Notes: a model not told the origin generated them from the letters alone. A stretch of DNA of 39,654 nucleotides from Nitrospirota bacterium (GCA_027021335.1 JALUUO010000065.1:1-39654); one strand, 5' to 3'; positions 1 through 7,912 are shown, counted from the first letter of the stretch. Program-made: numbers and translations.

Positions 1-328
1 CGCGCCGTATCGAGACTTTTGAAGGGCTGGCTGGGATATGCCGGGTGTATTTCAGTGTACGAAACAGGCTTTCCGAAAACGCTCTCTGGCCTGCCATTGA
101 CATAAGACAAAAATTCAAGAAAGAGATGAGTGGAAACAGGAAGCTCAGAAAAAGGGGTGCGGCAATTGGTGAAAATTGTCCTATGTCAAGGTCAGACCCA
201 ATTTTTACAATAATACTGTATTACGAAGAAGCCAGTTAAAAGCAGCTTCCTCGGCGTGTTGTACAACGATAATTGGCCATTTTATTTTTACTTATCCCGT
301 GATTCCCTCATTTAGGTTCACGTTTTGG
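1..328. other. Gene-poor left edge
   Basis: I see no convincing gene in this stretch. Open frames of 60-70 codons exist on the plus strand but they lack a ribosome-binding site and recognisable motifs. The first 34 codons of frame 1 contain LLKGWLGY, which faintly recalls the C-terminal end of group II intron maturases, but the match is too short to call. The T6SS cluster to the right ends here, so this is probably the outer boundary of that cluster. Confidence 0.4.
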
Positions 329-1243
329 CTACATGTTATCCGGAAAGATATATTGCTTCCATCTTTTTCCGTCAAACTTTAATAAACACTCATTTCCACA
401 TGTCCAGAGCTCATCTTTATCACTATCCATACGATAAAAACCCAACGGCCCTTTTGCCGGTATTTTAACTTCTTCAAGTTGATCATTTTTTAGTTCAAAT
501 AACTTCTTCTTTGTACAGACATATAATTTTCTTTTAAAATACGCCATATCCCAATACGTAATTTTATCATCCGGTTCAGTTAAGGCTTTCCATCCATTCG
601 TATTTCCCCGATATAGTGAATTACCATATCCGCAAATATAAACTTCTTCTTTGCTTATACACAAGACTCTTTGGAGACCAAGATTAGTGGGTGAATCGAG
701 TTGCCTCCAAGAATTGCCATTATAGTGCAAGATGACTCCATTAAAGCCTACTGTATATATATCTGTTTCCGATGTGCCATCAATACTCAGTAAAATCTTG
801 GCCTCACCTTTTTCTCCTGGCACATATACACCCGCATCTATTGGATTCCAACGGCCATTGTCCTCTCGATAAATTTGATGATGACCTCCAACCGCATACC
901 ACTTGCCTGCAATTTGCCTTAAATCCATTAAAAAGCCTTCTCGCTCTTCATTGATCATCTCGAACTTAACATCTTTTGGGGGACTAATACGGTACAGCCC
1001 TCGATTACGCTCTAATACAAGACATTGCCTTTTCAGATGTTCTGTCTTACCTCTGAACCTTACGGCATGTGCTATGCCGCGAAGATTTAACCAACCCCAA
1101 GCCCCCTTATTTAAGGAAATAAAGGCGGTCTTTTGATCCTCGGTTTCTTCCAATGCGTAGTAAATTCCTGTTAAAACAACAACATCTCTGTTTGCCAGAG
1201 CCACATCAGTGAAGTAAAGTGAATTTGTTTTTCTCTTCGGCAT
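329..1243 (-). CDS. Propeller-like protein of unknown function, candidate T6SS immunity protein
   Basis: This is a 304-residue protein without signal peptide or membrane segments, so it is probably cytoplasmic. It shows repeated blocks of about 45 residues with an aromatic-rich pattern (for example IYTVGFNGVILHYNGNSW, VYICGYGNSLYRGNTNGW and ELWTCGNECLLKFDGKRW). These resemble the blades of a beta-propeller with a G-x-W ending. I do not recognise a named family. It starts 11 bp after the stop of the PAAR-like/GHH nuclease gene and is the last gene of the T6SS cluster, the usual place for the cognate immunity gene. At 304 residues it is larger than most immunity proteins. Immunity is inference from position; an accessory or second effector is possible. 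Confidence 0.7.
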   Translation of the reverse strand: MPKRKTNSLYFTDVALANRDVVVLTGIYYALEETEDQKTAFISLNKGAWGWLNLRGIAHAVRFRGKTEHLKRQCLVLERNRGLYRISPPKDVKFEMINEEREGFLMDLRQIAGKWYAVGGHHQIYREDNGRWNPIDAGVYVPGEKGEAKILLSIDGTSETDIYTVGFNGVILHYNGNSWRQLDSPTNLGLQRVLCISKEEVYICGYGNSLYRGNTNGWKALTEPDDKITYWDMAYFKRKLYVCTKKKLFELKNDQLEEVKIPAKGPLGFYRMDSDKDELWTCGNECLLKFDGKRWKQYIFPDNM

Positions 1244-1254
1244 AAATATTCTCC

Positions 1255-2241
1255 TTAGAAACTAACACCAGGTGAATCATCGATAACAAGACCACCGTGA
1301 GATTTCTCTGATGCTTTGAGTTGTGCGTTCTTGTTGACTGAACCATCCTGATTCTTTAGACAGTTTTTATAGTAATTATCCAGTTGCTCTTTAATGCATT
1401 CCTGTTGTTTTTCACTTGGTTCCTTTCCATTATTGATACCTGCGGCAGATTTTGCTGCCGCATCACGTGCCTTTTTGTATGTTATTTTGCCCTTGGGATC
1501 TTTTTGCCCCTCTGAAAGCTCTATTGGATCGAACACAGCATGACAATCCCGATGAGTGCCATCATGTTGGTTCTCATTATCCACGCATACACAAGGGGCT
1601 TTGTTGTGTGAACATCCCTCTGGATATGCTGGATTCCCGCCAGATGTTTTACGAATTTTCATGCACCGCCCAGGAATAAGATGGTGACCAGTCATAGGTT
1701 TGCAGGTGAGTTCATCCTCACCCGTTTCTGGATTTTTGCTTTTATATGGTACAAGTTTAAATTTCGTACTAATACCTGAGCATGGACCACCTGGTGCAAA
1801 CGCCATAGAATCGGCATATGGCCAAGGTGTTGTATTAGAAGGAAAACTGCTATGATTATGCGTCGTCAAATCCAGATGCCTAACCACATTCTCGCCCTCA
1901 AACTTCACATCCATTGACCAGGCATTAAAATAAACCTTACCCCGGTTGGTGCTGGTAACGACTCCTTTCTTTGCTGCACTACCGGCTTCATCTCCCGTGC
2001 TCTTTTTGAAATAAGATTTATTCTTTAACATCACCTCCTTGTTGGAAATCTTGACTTTTTTACTGCCGGAGGTCATATCTTTGGCCATCCCGGTGTTCGG
2101 GTAGGGAACAGGCACTCCCGGAGGTGTTGCCGGGTTTTCCGGTGGAGTCATACAGACATCAGGGAATGCGCAGATGGATTTTCCATCAGCGGCCTTGCAC
2201 GATATCTCTCTCCCGTTTGCAAAAACATCGTTGCCCATCAA
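1255..2241 (-). CDS. PAAR-like (DUF4150) T6SS effector with C-terminal GHH-type nuclease domain
   Basis: The 328-residue protein has an N-terminal PAAR-like DUF4150 region (residues about 1-140, with PPGVPVPYPNTG and the KVKISNKEV stretch), which caps the VgrG spike. The C-terminal part carries TGHHLIPGRCM, then a Cys-rich APCVCVDNENQHDG and GTHRDCH. This pattern matches my memory of the Tox-GHH2 branch of HNH/Endonuclease VII toxins, where the His pair and downstream His bind metal and cleave DNA. Its start overlaps the stop of the ketoacyl-synthase-like gene by 4 bp (ATGA), so the two are translationally coupled. The candidate immunity gene follows directly. The family of the nuclease part is from recalled motifs; the DUF4150 call is firmer. 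Confidence 0.85.
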   Translation of the reverse strand: MMGNDVFANGREISCKAADGKSICAFPDVCMTPPENPATPPGVPVPYPNTGMAKDMTSGSKKVKISNKEVMLKNKSYFKKSTGDEAGSAAKKGVVTSTNRGKVYFNAWSMDVKFEGENVVRHLDLTTHNHSSFPSNTTPWPYADSMAFAPGGPCSGISTKFKLVPYKSKNPETGEDELTCKPMTGHHLIPGRCMKIRKTSGGNPAYPEGCSHNKAPCVCVDNENQHDGTHRDCHAVFDPIELSEGQKDPKGKITYKKARDAAAKSAAGINNGKEPSEKQQECIKEQLDNYYKNCLKNQDGSVNKNAQLKASEKSHGGLVIDDSPGVSF

Positions 2242-3272
2242 TCCGCTCCATTCCCTGAATAACTCAAAATCATCGCTGCCCGTTCACCGTTATCATTACT
2301 GAAGTGGCAAAGCACCTTATCCCCGGGGGCATAGCCTTTCCGGGCCGCAGCCGAAGCCACTCCTAAAATACAAGGGACAATGGCAGCGCCAACCTCTCCA
2401 ATGCAGTCCGCCGGATGCCAGATATCGAACTCCTCTTTTCGCTCACGAAGGATACGTGTAAGCGCAAGGCTTGCTTCTTTAAAATAATACTGTTCACCAT
2501 TTATATCAGTGGTGCGGTAGTCCATATTCCCCAGGGTCAATCCCGACGCTGACAGGGCTTCTTTGATTGCCTGCACCAATCCATCGGCGCGTAATGGCTC
2601 TTCAGACTCAACGGTTGCTTCCTCTCTGCCGAAACCTGTACCGGCAATGGACATGCCAGTCCCCGCATCTTGAGTTCCTGCAGCAACAAGGACGGAAGCG
2701 CCCCCCTCCCCCGGGATGAAGCCGTTGGAGTTATTACTCGTGAGCAGCCTCTCCTTTTCTTCATACGCGGATAACGTCCCTACGACCAGGAAGGTATCAA
2801 CCCCCGCAATAATGCAATATGCCGCCTCTCCCTGGCTGAAGAGTGCCGTTGCATGTTTCAACGCCTCAACCCCTCCTGCGCTGCCGTTCGATATGACTTC
2901 AGAACGCCCATGAAACCGCATACCCAATTCATCCTGCACTTCATTCATGAGCTGATCATCAAGACCATCCAACCTGCCCGGCCTGGTTTTTTCGGAGACA
3001 CACAAGAGAAGCGGAATCTTTTCCGGTTCAACATTACCGGCGGCGGAAAGGCATTCACGAATTGCCGGGGCTGCGAGTTTCACAAGCTTCATCCTGCCCC
3101 GCCAGGGCTGATCGAGCGGCGCTTCGCTGCCGATGATCCACTCACCGCCTTTATCCATAAACCGCGTTTCCTGAAAGTTGTTGATTCCGCAGCGGATGGC
3201 GGCACATGATGCAGGTGCATTCAGCCCTACGCCTGTTACCATTCCGTATGAAACTATTGATACAGGACGCAT
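2238..3272 (-). CDS. T6SS-associated beta-ketoacyl-synthase-like (thiolase-fold) protein
   Basis: The protein shows a ketoacyl-synthase fold pattern: SIVSYGMVTGVGLNAPAS at the N-terminus, VISNGSAGGVEALKHA where the nucleophile elbow should be, AAYCIIAGVDTF, and GFIPGEGGASVLV. The elbow cysteine of true condensing enzymes appears to be replaced by Gly (NGSAGG), and the C-terminal His motifs are not obvious, so condensing activity is doubtful. I place the start at 3272, giving 344 residues, because this ATG forms a TAATG overlap with the stop of the upstream DUF2169 gene and begins the family's usual N-terminus; the open frame runs 31 codons further upstream. Genes of this type recur beside DUF2169 and DUF4150 genes, which suggests a role in loading or modifying the effector. 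The exact role is not known to me. Confidence 0.85.
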   Translation of the reverse strand: MRPVSIVSYGMVTGVGLNAPASCAAIRCGINNFQETRFMDKGGEWIIGSEAPLDQPWRGRMKLVKLAAPAIRECLSAAGNVEPEKIPLLLCVSEKTRPGRLDGLDDQLMNEVQDELGMRFHGRSEVISNGSAGGVEALKHATALFSQGEAAYCIIAGVDTFLVVGTLSAYEEKERLLTSNNSNGFIPGEGGASVLVAAGTQDAGTGMSIAGTGFGREEATVESEEPLRADGLVQAIKEALSASGLTLGNMDYRTTDINGEQYYFKEASLALTRILRERKEEFDIWHPADCIGEVGAAIVPCILGVASAAARKGYAPGDKVLCHFSNDNGERAAMILSYSGNGAD

Positions 3273-4384
3273 TAATCTTCTTCTCCCGAGGCCGCCGCTT
3301 TCGCCCTGACAAGCGCTCCCAATGTCGGGTAATAAGTCTTTCCAAGCTCTCGTGCCCTGCACCATGCTTTCGGCATCTTCCCGACAACCACCTGGGTGAC
3401 TTCGAACATGTTCCGTTTAAGCGGCAGGGAGGCGCGCCACGTCATCATAAACCTCTTTTTGTCCGGTTCAATAACAATTGTATCTATCACTCCGGAAGTC
3501 ATTTTTCGCTCGTAATTTTTAAGGCTGAATTCTATCGGGACCGGGACCTCCGGCAAACGGAATCGGGTATTTCCCTCCGGCGTCAAGTTGGTCAGGACGA
3601 CTTCCTCTTCCCCCTTCGGATATGGCATCTGCTGATCAGGGGGGGCGGACTGATAATAGGCTTCATCAAAATCCGGAGGCAAAAATGGAAAAATATTGTC
3701 TAACCAGTTCTGATCGTAAGTGCCGGCTAACTTATAGCGGGGAAGCCAGCCCCGTGCAATGGGGCCGAATGACATGGGCCTGTAATTCCCATTGGGTTTC
3801 GTGACGGGATTCTTCGTCTCTTCCGTGCTGGGCAACGGTTTGCCTTCAACGAATTCCATTTTCAGATTGTCATGAAATCCGGTACCAACCGGATTTACGA
3901 GGTATGCCTTATGCTTTGATGGATTTTTGTGAGTCTTGTCAAAGCCGCCGAACGCATTGTCGTATGATAGGGGCATCACGGTAAAAGGTTTCGGCCGTGA
4001 GGCGCTTACTGAAATGAGACCCTTTTTCCAGAAACGGTGTCCGACAACGTTGAAGGATTTTGAAATCGGCCCGACCCTGAGTGAGACAGTAATTTTGGCC
4101 GCGGGCCTTCCTCCCGGTACATAAGCACTACCGTTCAGCAGAACATCACAGCGGGGCTTGCGAGGGGCGTAATCGCTTTCATATAATGGCGCCGAAAAAC
4201 CGGGCTCTCCGGTAAAAACATCCGCCTCAATCAACGGAACTTGTTTTTTATAGAGTTTTGGTTCTGAACCGTTTTTAGGAATACTGAATGTTCCCTTCAC
4301 GCAAACAACCAATGATTCACGGCCGTCGGGCTGCATGCCCATTGTATAGCCTGCCTGCATTTCTGTTGCATTAAGAAGATTCAT
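3272..4384 (-). CDS. DUF2169 domain protein, T6SS effector adaptor
   Basis: This 370-residue soluble protein begins MNLLNATEMQAGYTMGMQPDGRESLVVCVKGTFSI and contains the blocks DVLLNGSAYVPGG, PLSYDNAFGG and GFGPIARGWLPR-like FGPIARGWLPRYKLAGTYD, all typical of DUF2169. Proteins of this family act as adaptors that help load PAAR-type effectors onto VgrG. That fits its place between vgrG/DUF6484 and the DUF4150 effector. It starts 28 bp after the DUF6484 gene and its stop overlaps the next start as TAATG, which indicates one transcript. Length is close to the usual family length of about 350. The family assignment is firm; the adaptor role is family knowledge. Confidence 0.9.
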   Translation of the reverse strand: MNLLNATEMQAGYTMGMQPDGRESLVVCVKGTFSIPKNGSEPKLYKKQVPLIEADVFTGEPGFSAPLYESDYAPRKPRCDVLLNGSAYVPGGRPAAKITVSLRVGPISKSFNVVGHRFWKKGLISVSASRPKPFTVMPLSYDNAFGGFDKTHKNPSKHKAYLVNPVGTGFHDNLKMEFVEGKPLPSTEETKNPVTKPNGNYRPMSFGPIARGWLPRYKLAGTYDQNWLDNIFPFLPPDFDEAYYQSAPPDQQMPYPKGEEEVVLTNLTPEGNTRFRLPEVPVPIEFSLKNYERKMTSGVIDTIVIEPDKKRFMMTWRASLPLKRNMFEVTQVVVGKMPKAWCRARELGKTYYPTLGALVRAKAAASGEED

Positions 4385-4412
4385 AAATGTAGAAATGTAT
4401 TAATGATGGAGT

Positions 4413-4919
4413 TTAATTTATCTGAACCGAACCGCCCTTGATGCGGTTGACACCGGACGAACGGTTTAATAGATATGCGCCACGAATAAGCACTTTACCG
4501 GCGCGTGTCAGAGTAATGCTCGCCTTTCCGCACTTCAGCACTATCTGTTCTTTTGCATCAAATGTAATCTTCTGTCCATCAATAGTCACATCCTCAGCTT
4601 CATCAACCTTTAAATCCATATCTTCAGTCGTAGCTATTTCATCTATCAAAGAAGAAAGCGTATCAATAATAATTGGACGCAAAGGATCGTTGTTTTCAAA
4701 AACTAGCAGGACGTCCCGTCCATCAGAGGCGGCTTGGCGTAGTGTTTCTAATTTAATCGAACCGGCAAATCGTGCAGCTACCTCCCCTTCCGGATTTCCG
4801 GCATAATCCACAAAGACCCGGCCGCTTTCATCAATATTTATAACTTTTCCAACTCGAACACCTTCGACATGTTTCGAAACAGCTAATGTTTGTATTGTTT
4901 CTTTTAGAACATCTTTCAT
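4413..4919 (-). CDS. DUF6484 domain protein, T6SS accessory
   Basis: The 168-residue protein opens with a DUF6484-like region, VRVGKVINIDESGRVFVDYAGNP, followed by DVLLVFENNDPLRPIIIDTL. This is a small beta-barrel-like module resembling the OB or gp5 domain of spikes. The C-terminal half (KITFDAKEQIVLKCGKASI, VLIRGAYLLNRSSG) closely resembles the end of the adjacent VgrG (QLTIKCGKATITLKKNG), so both may share the DUF2345-type needle fold. It starts a single base after the vgrG stop codon, which implies tight co-translation. A spike extension or a docking site for the PAAR-like cap is plausible. The function is not established. Confidence 0.8.
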   Translation of the reverse strand: MKDVLKETIQTLAVSKHVEGVRVGKVINIDESGRVFVDYAGNPEGEVAARFAGSIKLETLRQAASDGRDVLLVFENNDPLRPIIIDTLSSLIDEIATTEDMDLKVDEAEDVTIDGQKITFDAKEQIVLKCGKASITLTRAGKVLIRGAYLLNRSSGVNRIKGGSVQIN

Positions 4920-4920
4920 A

Positions 4921-7149
4921 TTAATTCCCCAAGACTTTGCTGCCCTTAATAATTACATCTCCTGATCCTTTAATCTGAATCTTTTTACCGTTGATGGAAA
5001 TATCACCGTTTTTCTTCAAAGTTATCGTGGCCTTCCCGCATTTTATCGTAAGTTGATCCTTGATTTCGATAACCCCTTTTTTGTCCCCTTTTATACCAAA
5101 GTCATCTCCTGCACTAAAGGACATCTTTTTACCGGATTTCACACTGACATCCTTGCCTGCGCTTTCGGATATATTGCCGCCTGCATCCACGGATTTATTC
5201 GCGCCGACATTTTCACTGCTGTCAGCTCCGACATTGACGGATTTCGCAGCGCCGACCTCCTCGGCCTTGGCCGCACCTACTGTTTCGTTCATGGCTGCGC
5301 CAACAGAGACCTGATAAACAGCGCCAATAGAAAGTTCCTTGGCTGCACCCACGGTTTCCGCCGAGTTAATGCTGACGGTTTCCGTCTTGTTGCTGCCTAC
5401 GCTAAGACTCATATTGGAGCCAATGGTTTCCGTATGGTTCGCTCCGACATTTAGTGTCTTGTTTGCGCCGATGCTCTCACTGTGGTCGGCGCCGACCTGT
5501 ATGGTCTTGTTTGATCCGATGGTTTCGCTCTGGTCTGATCCGACCGACTTTGTACGGTTGATACCTACAGTCAGTGACTCATCGTTGCCTATAGTCTGGT
5601 TTTTGTCATTGTCGATAGCAATTGTCCAGTCCTTTTGGCCATGAAGATAGATCTCTTCGCTTCCTTTTTTGTCCTCAAATCTAAATTCGTTCGAGCCGCC
5701 TCCGCCTGTTGTTGAATCGGATTTTATCGTGCTTTTGGTCTTCTCATCCGGCAGAGGATAAGGCGGTGTTTGCTCCGCGTTATATACCCTGCCTGTAATT
5801 ATCGGACGGTCCGGGTCGCCTTCGATAAAATCAACGATCACTTCCTGGCCGATCCTGGGAATAAACATGGCTCCCCACCCGGAACCTGCCCAGAGCTGGG
5901 CCACACGAATCCAGCAGGAGCTTTTTTCGTCCCTTTTACCCTGCCGGTCCCAGTGGAACTGAACCTTGACACGGCCATGTTTATCTGTATAAATCTCTTC
6001 TCCGGAAGGACCCACAACTACCGCCGTCTGAACTCCCTGAATACGAACTCGTTCGGTCTCGCGGGGTGAACGGTAGGCAACACTGGCCGGAATGGTCTCA
6101 AAGCGGCTCTCCTGCATGGCCTCTTCGCCTGAAGCCCCTGACTCTTCTTCAAGCGTTTGGGGCTGATAACCGCTATTGGATACACTGGTGATCAGATACT
6201 CTATATTGCAGGCATCCTGTGGATGATCATCAAGAGTGAAGCGATAGCCTGGAATTAAACGGTATGTATTGATTTTTCCGTTTGACGTTTTTCTTTGAAC
6301 CTGTAGTTCCTCAAGCCGCAGCTTTGCCAGGTCTTTGCCTTCAGAAGAGTCTTCGTACTCGCCAGGGTATTCATAGACTTCAAGTTCTTTATCTTTATCA
6401 GCAGTATCCTCGGCCTTAAGATCCAGGGCAGGTTTTTTAAAGTTGTAATCATTCAGAACGATCTTCCCGACCCGGATAGAGTTCGAATAATTGAATTCCT
6501 CGATACACTCACTTGTAATCACTCCTCCGGTGGATTCGCGGTAAACAATGGTATCCGGACTTTCTATCGGAACATTGGCCCCTTGATGATCTCCGATTAC
6601 TAAAATGTGATCATCATTTGTATGCTCGAAAAAATAGAAAATTCCTTCCTCCTCCATAAGGCGGGTGATGAAATTAAGATCCGACTCGCTGTATTGAACA
6701 CAGTACTCCCGTGGGTTATAGTTTCTATTGGTACTTAAGCGGTACTGGTCAGACCTTATGCCTGCATCCTTAAGAACCTTCTGGATTATTTCAGGGACGG
6801 TCATTTCCTGAAAAATCCGGCTGTCTTCTCCGATAGACAAAAGCCATAGACGTGGAACAAGAGTGGCTCGGTACCTGTAGAAATTGGGGCCCTGCTGCAT
6901 GTACTCAAAACGATTTACTATTCCATGAACCAGGCGATCGTTGCCGCCATCAACCAGGGAAAGAAGGGCTGTCTGGCCTATCATCTTGTCGAAATCGACA
7001 TCGAACCTGACCGCCAGGTCGATCTCATATTCGTAAGGCCAGGATATATGCTCCGTTCCCTGAAAGCTGACAACGCCCAACTGGTCTGGACCGTAGTTGT
7101 CGTTTTCGAAAGTATATCCGGATTCTATAGTGGATCTTATTATAGGCAT
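4921..7149 (-). CDS. vgrG: VgrG, T6SS spike protein TssI
   Basis: This 742-residue protein is the trimeric spike that sits on the Hcp tube. The gp27-like base occupies roughly residues 1-370, with the hallmark FNYRATLVPRLW-type block FYRYRATLVPRLWLL and YCVQYSESDLNFITRLMEEEGIFYFFEH. The gp5 OB-fold follows (GRVKVQFHWDRQG, SCWIRVAQLWAGSGWGAMFIPRIGQEVIVDFIEGDPDRPIITG). Residues 517-684 form 21 octapeptide repeats with a Val/Ile-Gly core, predicting a long triple-stranded beta-helix needle, and the tail QLTIKCGKATITLKKNG closes it. There is no extra C-terminal toxin domain. It follows hcp by 39 bp and is followed after one base by the DUF6484 gene. Confidence 0.97.
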   Translation of the reverse strand: MPIIRSTIESGYTFENDNYGPDQLGVVSFQGTEHISWPYEYEIDLAVRFDVDFDKMIGQTALLSLVDGGNDRLVHGIVNRFEYMQQGPNFYRYRATLVPRLWLLSIGEDSRIFQEMTVPEIIQKVLKDAGIRSDQYRLSTNRNYNPREYCVQYSESDLNFITRLMEEEGIFYFFEHTNDDHILVIGDHQGANVPIESPDTIVYRESTGGVITSECIEEFNYSNSIRVGKIVLNDYNFKKPALDLKAEDTADKDKELEVYEYPGEYEDSSEGKDLAKLRLEELQVQRKTSNGKINTYRLIPGYRFTLDDHPQDACNIEYLITSVSNSGYQPQTLEEESGASGEEAMQESRFETIPASVAYRSPRETERVRIQGVQTAVVVGPSGEEIYTDKHGRVKVQFHWDRQGKRDEKSSCWIRVAQLWAGSGWGAMFIPRIGQEVIVDFIEGDPDRPIITGRVYNAEQTPPYPLPDEKTKSTIKSDSTTGGGGSNEFRFEDKKGSEEIYLHGQKDWTIAIDNDKNQTIGNDESLTVGINRTKSVGSDQSETIGSNKTIQVGADHSESIGANKTLNVGANHTETIGSNMSLSVGSNKTETVSINSAETVGAAKELSIGAVYQVSVGAAMNETVGAAKAEEVGAAKSVNVGADSSENVGANKSVDAGGNISESAGKDVSVKSGKKMSFSAGDDFGIKGDKKGVIEIKDQLTIKCGKATITLKKNGDISINGKKIQIKGSGDVIIKGSKVLGN
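5098..5601 (-). repeat. 21 in-frame octapeptide (24-bp) repeats in vgrG needle
   Basis: Twenty-one consecutive octads follow the pattern xxx[V/I/A/S]Gxxx without a gap, from NQTIGNDE to SFSAGDDF (one octad, TETVSINS, has Ser in place of Gly). Codons differ between repeats, so this is ancient structural repetition and not a recent microsatellite expansion. The pattern is that of the phage T4 gp5 beta-helix. Confidence 0.9.
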
Positions 7150-7156
7150 AATTTAT

Positions 7157-7185
7157 GTAGGGGGCGTATCGTGATACGCCCCTAC
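7157..7185. repeat. Palindromic hairpin between hcp and vgrG
   Basis: A 29-nt near-perfect palindrome has arms GTAGGGG(G)CGTATC and GATACGCCCCTAC, a two-base loop and one bulged G. It lies in the 39-bp gap between the hcp stop and the vgrG start. It resembles dispersed REP-type elements with GGGGCG...CGCCCC arms. In the transcript it would fold into a very stable stem just upstream of the vgrG start codon. There is no T-run, so it is not a classical terminator. It may lower vgrG expression relative to hcp or protect the hcp message. Confidence 0.7.
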
Positions 7186-7188
7186 TGA

Positions 7189-7704
7189 CTATACTTTTGG
7201 AACTCTCCAGTCATCCTCACCGGACGTGCCTGCAACCTCGTGCGTCCACGTGATTTTTCGGTATGTAAAAGACACATCTTCCAGGTGGGTGAAGTGCGAC
7301 AGGCCCGGGTCCTGGCAGTTTGGCATATAGGCGGCAATGTCCACGATAATGGCGTCTTCAAGCTCAATAGTAAAGTAGTGTTCCTGTGTTCCGGAGGCCG
7401 AGGTGCGGTACCACTTGATCACACACGTATTTAAGCGCTCACCGCTTGTCAGGGCCTGGTAGAGAAGCGGCGATGCTTTGTCAAAAACTTTTGTGATAGT
7501 CAGGGGTTGATGCACCCGCTGCCCGGTCGGCTGTCCGCTCTGGGGGTCGCGGGGAATTATTACCTGGTGCTTAAATGCCTGGACCAGGATTTCATCCTCG
7601 TGCCCCTCCTGAAAAATATTCCCTACGCTGTCTTCGGTAAAAGTTCCACTGGTGATAGGTCCCTGCTTGGCTCCCTCGATGGTTAAATAGGCTGGTGTCG
7701 GCAT
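7189..7704 (-). CDS. hcp: Hcp, T6SS inner tube protein TssD
   Basis: The 171-residue protein starts MPTPAYLTIEGAKQGPI and has the Hcp blocks DEILVQAFKHQVIIPRDPQSG, RVHQPLTITKVFDKASPLLYQALTSGE and HYFTIELEDAIIVDI, ending with a FTYRKITWTH strand. Hcp hexamers stack into the tube that carries VgrG and effectors. Length is normal for the family. A good ribosome-binding site (AAAGGAG) precedes the ATG. A sigma-54 promoter lies about 80 bases upstream, making this the first gene of the spike/effector operon separate from clpV. Confidence 0.97.
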   Translation of the reverse strand: MPTPAYLTIEGAKQGPITSGTFTEDSVGNIFQEGHEDEILVQAFKHQVIIPRDPQSGQPTGQRVHQPLTITKVFDKASPLLYQALTSGERLNTCVIKWYRTSASGTQEHYFTIELEDAIIVDIAAYMPNCQDPGLSHFTHLEDVSFTYRKITWTHEVAGTSGEDDWRVPKV

Positions 7705-7782
7705 GACTTTTCTCCTTTCTTGTTTGTCTGATTAATTTGATGGCCTAAAAAAATAGTTCAGGCTTCCTTCCGTCTACTATAT

Positions 7783-7798
7783 AGCAGAACCTGTGCCA
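7783..7798 (-). promoter_or_regulatory. Sigma-54 (-24/-12) promoter for hcp
   Basis: On the minus strand the sequence TGGCACAGGTTCTGCT matches the RpoN consensus TGGCACGNNNNTTGCW, with the invariant GG and GC exactly 12 bases apart. It lies about 80 bp upstream of the hcp ATG in an otherwise gene-free spacer. RpoN control of hcp is known in other T6SS systems. Transcription would need an AAA+ activator, which is not encoded in the window. Confidence 0.75.
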
Positions 7799-7876
7799 AA
7801 CCGGGTTATCCTGTTAAACATCTTGTTTAATAAAAGTTTTTTATGCGTTTAGCAGTTTATATAAAGCAAAATATGT

Positions 7877-7912
7877 GTGCAAAAAGCTGCACAGCATGCT
7901 ATACGACTGTGC
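7877..7912. promoter_or_regulatory. Overlapping palindromes, likely activator (enhancer) site for the hcp promoter
   Basis: Two inverted repeats overlap here: GTGCA-N6-TGCAC (7877-7892) and GCACAG-N12-CTGTGC (7889-7912). They share the GCAC core. They lie about 80-115 bp upstream of the -24 element, the normal distance for binding sites of sigma-54 enhancer-binding proteins. Assignment as an enhancer is inference from position and symmetry. Confidence 0.55.

Noticed and set aside
45-239. 64-codon frame at the left edge
   Set aside because: No ribosome-binding site and no motif. The adjacent frame-1 resemblance (LLKGWLGY) to an intron maturase end is too short to support a mobile element call.
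2238-3365. Longer start of the ketoacyl-synthase-like gene at 3365
   Set aside because: The extra 31 codons overlap the DUF2169 gene and do not resemble the family; the ATG at 3272 forms a TAATG junction.
5053-5644. Plus-strand frames with regular Ala/Pro/Thr repeats
   Set aside because: They are the complement of the vgrG octad repeats, not separate genes.
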